Below are positions 38,505 through 49,300 of a stretch of 64,000 bases of DNA, piece after piece. The stretch is from Lamellibrachia columna (taxonomy: Eukaryota; Annelida; Polychaeta; Sabellida; Siboglinidae): NCBI GenBank assembly GCA_963662155.1, contig OY759265.1, positions 40,883,405 through 40,947,404 on the forward strand, written 5' to 3'. Made by a program: the position numbers and the translations under genes. How positions within the stretch are numbered: position 1 is the first letter of the stretch; every line of letters starts with the position of its first letter. Below the pieces are notes generated by a model that ran no database searches, was not told the DNA's origin, and saw only the letters and a program-made list of their open reading frames with translations.

Positions 38505-39455
38505 TTGCACATTTATTACATAAATATTACAACAATATATGTGTCAACAATGTCAACAATTATAGAAGATAACAAGTATACCTGTTAATATGTTACTGAC
38601 TTTATCCAGCAACAAACTGCTGTTGTTGCTATGGAAGTTGCGAAACGCTCGCTGATTGGTCGAAAACGTAAGCGCGCATGCGCAGTCGACTTGTTTACAC
38701 ATTCCTTTCGTCTTTGTTCGCCAGTTTCGCCTGCTGTTTTCGTCTTCGATTCGTTAATGAATTGCACTATGGCATCGAAAGAAGCTTATTTAGCTACCGA
38801 GTTGGATCGTGCGAGGGGGTGCAATCTCGAGGACAGCAATTTAGCTGCAGTGATTGAAGATTACTTCGAAGGCCGCGTCGAGCCCGTGAAAGTCGCCTCG
38901 GCAGGGGCAGGGGAAGACAACATTGAGCCTGCACTGGTTGGCTCAGCGCCAGCGAGAGCGGACTTTCCAAATTGGGGAAACTGACATTGTGTAGTGTTAT
39001 TATATATGTAATGTGTAAATAATGTTTCATTTTAAGATATTTCAGGGATTTACTTTAGGGGTTCGGCACCCAGTGCTCGCGGTAGTCTCCGGGAATACCA
39101 AACCTGGTAGTAAATGAGGTGGCATTCAATAAATAATAGGTTTTTCCACTTTATACTTCTGCATCTAATTTATACACACCTACTGGAGGAACATACAAAA
39201 TTTCATTCCATTTGGAGCATTATAAGTGCATGGTTGCTATGGGAGAAGCAATTTTTCAATGCAGTTTTTAAAGCTGATTTTCTCAAAACTATTATTCCAA
39301 GAACGTGTACACTAAAAGTGTAATATCTTGGCCCATGAGTAAGGTACACTCTTCATGTTGGTGTCATTTTAAAGCTGTGTATCTCCTCTATTTGAATCTG
39401 TAATAAAATGGTTTTGTAAAATTGTCGAGAAAAGCCTGGTTTTGGCGTGTGGCAT

Positions 39456-39514
<59 letters not shown>

Positions 39515-42500
39515 TTGCACATTTATTACATAAATATTACAACAATATATGTGTCAACAATGTCAACAATTATAGAAGATAACAAGTATACCTGTTAATA
39601 TGTTACTGACTTATGACATAATGACAACAGTAAAATCAAGAGTAACTAAATCACAAGGTTTAAAATAATAACATCTTTGGTCTTACCGGAAATAGTGTTT
39701 GAATGTTTTGTAAGTGCCATTCGGGAATACCGATTACTTTTCACATATCGTATCCATAGATATTGGTTAATCTAATTTACTAACAATGACTCCTTCCCTG
39801 GGTCATCACGGGGATAAAACTAACCCTTTGCAGAAAACACTTTGACGATCATCGATAGGAATAAAGTAGATGTACGGAAGAACGATTCATCGACGGTCAT
39901 CGTGGTCCAGTGGATGCCGTTCATCAAATTATACATAAATGAAATATATGCCCTAAACACTCAGATGATTTTTCATCCTTCCTTTGTTAATATTTACTAA
40001 TAAAACTAATATATAATAAATTTTTAAACTATGGGTACATTTTCCCTATACACTCTTCGTCTGCATGTTTGCAATGGTTCAGCGTGCAAGCGCAGCTGTA
40101 ACTTAGCCACGTCTTTCCTGAAGCCAGCCAAAACTCTGAATGACTGAATGAATGAATCGTTTTCACTACCGACTCTAAAACCAAACTTTGCCGCTATTCG
40201 TATTGACCAATGAAATCAAATTTGGAGACTGTACTCGCTTTTCTACATCATATCAGTCCCAAGATGCCATTGGTGGCAGGTGTCTCAAGTGATTTATGCA
40301 CCTGGCACCTAAGGAAATTCATCGATCGGTGAAGGAAAACCGTGTCAAACTATATTTCATCCTACTTGTTATAATAATAAAATAATCTATCAACTTTTTC
40401 ACTTAAATACTGAACTCTGATAAATATAACTTGCGCTTCACCAACAATATAACACACATACTGATTCCATGTATCGAATGAGATTCAGTTCTAACTTAGC
40501 AATGGTGCGGGAAAACTCTTGATTCCAGCGTCTGCCCATATTTATTGTCAGTGTTTGCTGAAGTCTGGGTTTCATGCAATTTGACCAAAAACTCTTATTC
40601 TAAGGGTGTTTTGTTTCTCTATCTGATCTACAATGTATACCTTTTGTAGAAGGTTTATAAATAAAGTAAAAAAAATTCCAATGCCACAGTTAAAGGGGTG
40701 GTTTCACATAATGCAACAGAACACAACTGTTGTCCGTGGACCATCGTATGTCTGGGGCTACAAAAAAAATAAAAAATTCATGGTATGCTGAATTTGTGTG
40801 ACGAGTTTTGTGAAGACAAGAAAATGACAATGCAAGCAGCATGATAAATTGCATAACAATTTAACAACGTTGATACATACTATTATTAAAAATAAAAACA
40901 CTGAAGTAAAATTAAATTCCGTAACATCTACACCAGAGCCCAGAGGAAGTAAAAGGTCCCACATGGCAGAAAGGTCTATGACATGGCTCAGTTAGTTCTG
41001 CCAAATACCTTGCATGAGGATACGATTGAATGAATTTCTCTCTCTTGCAGACCCGACATGAATATGGTTGTAGCATTCCAGCCTGGAACTGGCGATGCCA
41101 GCGATTCCTGCCAGACAAGTCTGCATGGCTCTCCTGCACTCAGCATCTCTGAGTCGACACCAACCCACACGGAATGCACGGAGGGTACGCCTAGTTTCAC
41201 CATGTCTAGTCCAAGTTGTTCTAGTGATATTCTAGGTACGCATTTTGGTTTTTACTGACACTACTAACCTAATGTTCTGTGCATGTCGATGTATTTATAT
41301 GGCCGTAACACGTTTATCATTCCAAGCTTTATCACAGATGAAGATTCTCTCATCTGGGCTGGTTTGGTTGAAGGTTAGACATGGAATACACATATAGGAT
41401 TGTCCCATTCCTATCAGAGTTATGTTATATTTCAGTTATCCATGCCACTAATGGGTTAATTTTTATTTAATTTCAGATGTATTAATTTGTAACGTAGATA
41501 TGCAACACACAATGCCGTATTGGAATAGGATGGATATTTATTAAGAAATTTTTTTTTCCATAATTTTAAGCATTATATTAAGACAAAAACAGGTGGTGAA
41601 AAACAGCCAACCAAAAAACGTTTTCATCTCCTGATGCATCATTTATTGTTCATAAAATGTGGCAAAAAATTTTGCTTATTTGCCAGAAAACATAAAACTT
41701 TTCAAATACAAAGATTTTCATCAGGGACCTTACAATTCCATGTTTGTTTCAACCATGTCTCCCCTTGCACATCAACAAATAAGTTGTCGAAAACATTCTT
41801 CACTGTCTGCACTTTTTCAGAGTTCAGTCATGTCAAATTAATGTAAATGTTCAGTCATGTCAAATTAATGTAAATGTGTAAAAATAACCACAAAATGCGA
41901 AATTATATCATTTTGAGAAAATCCCAAAAGAAATAAATGACATACATATAAGTATGACAGCATCACTGATAACTTTAAGGGAGATTTTGGTCAACATAAA
42001 TGAATTACGTCTGCTACACCACCGTGAATGAACTAAACAAGTTTAATGACAGCATAAAGTGGCAGTGTATTTTTGACATAAACCCTTCTCCAATTGTAAT
42101 TCCAAACTGTGTAAAGTTGCATACACGTAAGATGCATTCATACCCCAAATTTCACCTTCGTGAGAGTTGTAGTTTAAAAAATATTTTATCAGGTAACATT
42201 TTGTGGTTGTGATAACAGAAATGTCGATAAATACATGTATCATGCTTGAAATGTGACAATTTTCACACGCATTTTACATATTGTTGACAAAACATAATGG
42301 CCATTTCTAATATTGACGTGTTGTCGTCTAAGATATCAGGTTACGCCAGCCATCTGACAAACACATGGCAGGGCGTGTTTACGATCATTCTGATTGGCCC
42401 GTTATCTGGCCGGGTCACCAGTTCGGGGTCATAGGCTGTTTTCGTTATAGGTTCAAAGGCACAATAAACTACGTTAGCGCTAATGAGGTCATGCCTCGAT

Positions 42501-45500
42501 TAGACTTCCTGATGTGTTGGCACAGTAATTTTAGGGCACAGTAATTTTAGATATGTGAAATAAAAAAAAATCATATTTGACATTACTGCATTTGAGCAGG
42601 CACATTGCCAAGTTTGCTGGTAGAACCTGTTGACAGTGTAACTGGGGATTTCTAGATGATTTTAATAGGCGGAAGGATTTTTGGCAGTATTTTTGCCACA
42701 AGGCACATGTGCGTAGTAATTCATGCACAAATTGGTAAACATTGATGGGTATGGCACATGTAGGCATTTTAAGAGTTAGAAATATGGAATTTTTACAAAA
42801 CTCGAAAAGCATGTCGGTGGGATGATGATAGCAACTGGTAAAGTTTTAGAATTTTTGATATTCACGTTTTCTTATGCAGCTGTAATCATACAAAATGTTA
42901 ACATGACCACCAATGGAAAATGTAACTAGGCTTAACCCGGATATTTGTTGGTTTAAGGACATGATTTAGTTAGATATGATTTAGGTAGATGTAATACTGA
43001 TGTGTACTGGAATCACAGTAACCAGACGGTATGTTCCATGTTCACGGATATAGCTGGTTAAAAACTCGATGCAAACCCAGTCGTTACTATGGAAACATCG
43101 TCAGTGTTTCTAAGAAGTCGGGGATTTCCAAAAGGACTGTTTTTTAAAGGATGGATTGGCGAAATACGACGTTAGTGCCGGGTGATTATTTGTGGTTCAG
43201 TTCAATATTTCCTAGCATGGTATGAAGAAAAAATGAAAAAATCAACTGAACGATAGCCACCCCAGCTACATTCTTAAACATTAATTTGACATGATGTTTT
43301 AAAAATCTTGTAACAACCAAATAAATAAAAAAAGCTAAACATTTTATTAATCTGGAATATTGTATAGTATTTCAACTACAATCTGTGAAGAAACAGTTAT
43401 TTTATCTTAACAGTTAACTTATCTTCTACTGAACCTACTCAATTCAAGACAAGCATGTAATAGCCATCCCAGCTACTTTAAAATCATGGCCATTTTGCAT
43501 GTATCAACTTTCTACAATGCTTTCCTTGCTGTTTGTTAACCAATGTTTACCTGTTTCTTCTGTGTGCATTGAGACTTGGGGTCAATTACATCATAACTGA
43601 AATTGAAATGCCAATTACGGATTAGGAATTGGTGTTTTGTTTGTAAAAGTAATTTGAATTGGTGAAAATGTAATTGGTATTTTCCAATTTCTTTTTTAAT
43701 TAAGTCAAGTAACTGTTTAACTTAAATTGTTCGCTACAAATAATCAGTAGAATATAATATGTTGCGTATATCATATTTGTTTGCCATTGTACCATAATAG
43801 GCAGTCATTTTATAAAGCATCTCTAAAATAGATGTTATGTTTGGGCGTTGAGTGTGTCTATGGTTGCTCTGTTCACATGTTGTTATTTCACATGTTGTTA
43901 TTTCACATGTTGTTATTTCACATGTTATTTCGCTATGGAATTGGTAATTAGAATATGTATTTTTTAGGTGGAATTGTTATAATGTAACTAACCCCAAGTC
44001 TGTGTGCATTCTACTATGTTAATATAAGGAATGGGTGGTTACATAAGTTCTTAACGTCTGTGTGCATTCTACTGTGTAAGGAATGGGTGGTTACATAAGT
44101 TCTTAATGTCTGTGTGCATTCTACTATGTTAATATAAGGAATGGGTGGTTACATAAGTTCTTAAAGTCCAAAAATGTATGGCATTACTTATTGGTGGGTA
44201 GTTGTTTGGTTGTAACCACGTTTCACAAAAAAATCAATTCAGTATTTTATGGTTCATGAGTGGCACCACCTAACGAGTTGATTTGTTAACATACGTTGAC
44301 ATTATGGTGGAAATCATAACCGGTGGAGTGTTGGGTAGTGTGTGAAATTTTGCTCATATTCATGGTTCCATGTCTCTGATCTATATGCAAAGTATTTTGA
44401 GGCCGGGTGGATTGTATTGTTAAAAAACGGGTCAAACCACTGGCTAAACATATCAAAATCCGTTCATTTCTTGTTTGGATGACAAAATTTTATTGATCTT
44501 ATAATGTGCTAACACAGCACATATTAAATATACATGAACTGTTCTAAGCAAACCAGTTTGGCGTGGTTTTCTGCATCCAGCGAATTTGTCGCAGGGGTAA
44601 TTGCTTGAGACATCCTTTCCATGTATTTATTTCAGTGTTGCACACATGGGGTATTGTGATTATGGTTCATTGTAAAAAATGATGGTCATTTATGCAGTAT
44701 CTTATGTCCAACACCATCTATTGGGTGGTGGGGTGGTGGGATGGTGGGATTTTGAGACCATCCTTAAGGTCATTTGAATGTAGGTGAATGTGTGTGCCTC
44801 TTAATGTGGCCAAAATATTTCAAACATAGGGACTGAAATATCCACATTTCGGTTTTAATAGAACATATTTGTATTACGTGATCAAGTCTATATTTGTATT
44901 TGAATTTCTAAAATAAGGCATATTTGCATTTGAAATGCAACATATTTGTATTTTATCCACAAAAGTGTAGTTTCTGGTGATTATGCTTTGACATGGAATA
45001 CATCTAATAGGGAGTAAGCCATCTTCACCAGGATATTTGTTGTTTACTAAATGCTAGAGATTTGCTTGCCGGCAGATTCATCATCGCCGGTTAAGAGTCC
45101 GACATCGCTCAAGAATCCAGCGACATCAACAATCACAGAGATGGAGCTGAAACCACAGCATGCTCGGTCGACCGGGATTGCCTCAACATCAGCCAATCAG
45201 ATGGCTTCGTCTCGGGGACAGACCGGACCACAGAAGGAAGTGGTAGAAACTGTAAGTATTAACACTGTGTGTTCACCTTTATCAAGACATCTTACTCAAC
45301 ATTTTGCTAGTATTTAATATTTAGAATTTTTTAAAGGGAATGTACAATGATTACCGTTGGTTAACCTAACGGCTGTTTTACGGAACATTTTGGTGTAAAA
45401 CTGAATTTCAAATAAAATCTTTACCTTTGAAGGTGCAATATAAAATTTTTGGGTGACTTGTTGCTCTGTTAAATTCCTGCTTTATACAATTTCTGATGGA

Positions 45501-46241
45501 AAATATTCTACGGAAGTTAAAATTAATACATGAAGATGAAGTTTACGATAGAACATTTTGGGCATTTTAAGTATGCGAAAGCCGCCTATCTACATATCAG
45601 CTAACCAATGAAATCCGTTGTGCGTTCCTTGTAATATGCAACAATTAATCACTGCAAGCTGAAATGGGTCCAACTTGATGAAAATCGTTAAAACTTATAT
45701 TCAGCAAAGTTCCTCGATTTCATATCATCTGTGAAATTGTTAAACAGTGTCAGTTATTTCCAGGTATGTAGTGAAGCATAATCTACTGCAATGAGCAACT
45801 AACATCAGAAGTAGAGAAACATTGACATCAGGTGTTGGTGGCATTCACTAGTTTACTGGCCTGAAACTAGAAAGTTTCAGAGTAGTAGCCCATCAAACCG
45901 TTCACTTACCGTATAGTACATAATAGAACAGGATGCCAAACTCGAAAAAAAATATTATTTGAAAAGCATTATTTTCTGTGTTTTTATGCACAGTTTGAAA
46001 AAAAAACAGTACTTATATGTTAACCCTAGCGTAAAGAACAGTTAACAATTTCACTGTTATTAGTTTGAAAACATTTTCCTTGTCACATTTTTAGTTGATT
46101 CAAAAATGTGCATCTTGTCTGATGTATTCACACACTGCTCTTCTCTTATGTGCTATACATATATTCATATAATATATATATATATTATATGAATATATAT
46201 ATGAATATATATATATATTATATATTTTGAGACCATCCTTA

Positions 46242-46338
<97 letters not shown>

Positions 46339-49300
46339 GCCAGTTGTTCATTATACAGTTTGGCCCTTCTCACAAAGTTGGCGATTTTGCCACATGTTTA
46401 GCTCATATGGGGCTGCTTTGTTGGCATTTTGCATGATCCTTACACATCCTTTGACTGGTCTTGTGAACCCAGTTGGTATTGGTTTATAGCATGTACTGGC
46501 ATGATGAACTGAGGGATTCCTACATGGTTCATGACTGTTTTGGTGGTGATTATAAAACCTGTGTTGCATGGGCGAATGCAGAGACAAGTCCTTCACGCAT
46601 GAGATTCGCAATGGTTGGTATTGTAGTACCAGTGTGTCAGCGTTATTCCTATGCAGAAGACAAGGTTTTGGTTTTCATCGATGACTACTGATGACAGTGA
46701 CTAGTTTTCAATTTCACACTGGGAGCTTTATAAATATGGAAAATTCCAATAATAAAAAAAATTATTTTAATGTAATCTAAACTCCTAACCCCCCAAAAAA
46801 ATTGGGAAATTGAAGCCACTGCCAATGCAGTGATTGGAAAGCCGATTATTGCAACACTACAACTTTGTAAAAACTACCTTTAAATTTTTTTTATAATCCA
46901 AATGGACACTTGACCCACCCACCCACTCACGTCAAACTTTATTTTGGATTATTGGAATTTTATATTTTTAAAGCAACCAGTGGTAAAGCGTTCAAGGTTC
47001 CAGCACTAAATATGCATGACTTCCATATAGGGCATCATTGGGGCAACACATGGGAAGAAATAAGTGGGCGGAAGTAGGGGAACAACACCCTTCCATTAAC
47101 TAGAGGAACAATGCCCTTCCATTGACACCTTTGGTTAATCATAAAAAATATTATAGTATCTCAGTGTAAACTGTCAATCCTGAAGATTGCTTTATCGAGT
47201 TTATATGAGCAGAAACAATCGCTATAAATACAGTAGACTCATGCTGTAAGGATTCCCAATGTAAGGAACATCAGCTTAGAAAGAACCAACTTTAAAATCC
47301 CTGTTCTGACTAATATGTTCCTTATAAAGAGAGTCTACGGTAATACTACTATGATAATATTTTATACACATAGGTACACTCTACGGTTAATGCAACAATA
47401 GATTATATTACAAAAATAAAACCCACTAGATTTGAGAACAACCATACAATGCTGCAAACCAAATGTTTTCAACACCTGTGATGTGGAAACACCCCTGCAC
47501 TGGTATTCCCCCCACTGGCCCCACACATGACAGACACTGCAGCATGCCACACTTCAGGATCACCATACCCAGCATGCAGTGTGACAAGGCTTTGCTGCTT
47601 GTAGGACGCTTTCTTTGCTTCAGTTGCCTTTTTGAATCTTTTCTGCCTGCCTTGCTTCTTTTTCAGGTGGTTTGCTTCTGTTTTGTTGTATTGATCGCTA
47701 CGTAACCTGTATTACTGTGTATTCTGCTACTATTGTGGTTGTGTTTCAATTGTTACTTGTGTGCACTGTCACTAATTTCTACTGTGGTTGCTCTCTGGAG
47801 ACCCAAAAACAGTGCAAGATTGTCCCCAAAAATTTACGATAGCAAACTTTCAACATTTCAACAGCCATTGGCTGCCTTCAGCAGGAACTGAATTCTGGGA
47901 TTTAGTTCTTCTGCTCGCCAGATGGTAAGGCAAGCAGGCTGTGCCATACCTGGCTGAGCTGCTATCTCCTCAGCCACATGTGGGACAGCATGCTTGCCAA
48001 ACCATATGGCGAGTGGTATTCCAAAGAAGAAGAAGACAACCAATGGTTATTGAAACAACCAGGGCAACCAATGGTTGTTGAAACAACCAAGGCAACCAAT
48101 GGTTGTTGAAACAATCAAGGCAACCAATGGTTGTTGAAACAAGCAAGGCAACCAATGGTTGTTGAAACAAGCAAGGCAACCAATGGTTGTTGAAACAACC
48201 AAGGCAACCAATGGTTGTTGAAACAACCAGGGCAACCAATGGTTGTTGAAACAACCAAGGCAACCAATGGTTGTTGAAACAACCAAGGCAACCAATGGTT
48301 GTTGAAACAACCAAGGCAACCAATGGTTGTTGAAACAACCATGGCAACCAATGGTTGTTGAAACAACCAGGGCAACCAATGGTTGTTGAAACAACCAGGG
48401 CAACCAATGGTTGTTGAAACAACCAGGGCTACCAATGGTTGTTGAAACAACCAAGGCAACCAATGGTTGTTGAAACAAGCAAGGCAACCAATGGTTGTTG
48501 AAACAACCAATGCAACCAATGGTTGTTGTAACAACCAAGGCAACCAATGGTTGTTGAAACAACCAAGGCAACCAATGGTTGTTGAAACAACCAGGGCTAC
48601 CAATGGTTGTTGAAACAACCAAGGCAACCAATGGTTGTTGAAACAACCAAGGCAACCAATGGTTGTTGAAACAAGCAAGGCAACCAATGGTTGTTGTAAC
48701 AACCAAGGCAACCAATGGTTGTTGAAACAACCAGGGCTACCAATGGTTGTTGAAACAACCAAGGCAACCAATGGTTGTTGAAACAACCAAGGCAACCAAT
48801 GGTTGTTGAAACAAGCAAGGCAACCAATGGTTGTTGAAACAACCAATGCAACCAATGGTTGTTGTAACAACCAAGGCAACCAATGGTTGTTGAAACAACC
48901 AAGGCAACCAATGGTTGTTGAAACGTTGAAATCAGTTAATAGTTGTGTTAAAAAAAATTATATTAATCATTTTCCAACTTAATGAGCATTTTCATCTAAG
49001 TCCCAAAAATGTTTTTCATGAAAACCCATAATCGACAAAACCAACATGAGTCGCACGGCCACACCAACTGAGCTAACATCCTGGACTATTGTACAGTGTG
49101 TCTGTTGTGTCATGGCTGTAGCATTCTGGTGTTTCTTGCTCCTTGTGTGCACTGTTTTCTTGTCTCATTCACACCGGGTTGCTTCTGGGTCTTCCATTCA
49201 CCCTCCTTGTGTTTCGTTGTTTTGCAGCAAAAGTAGAACATTTCTCCACCGCGGCCGTGCGGCCGCTAGAAACGAAAGACTGAAAGCAAAGGGACCGCAA

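Noticed and set aside
46100..46436. ORFs of Tyr-Ile repeats
   Set aside because: They are translations of the (TA)n tract.
48047..48911. Minus-strand ORFs of up to 254 codons reading [19 protein letters not shown] repeats
   Set aside because: They are translations of the 28-bp satellite, which lacks stops in these frames. There is no start context, conserved domain or splice support.
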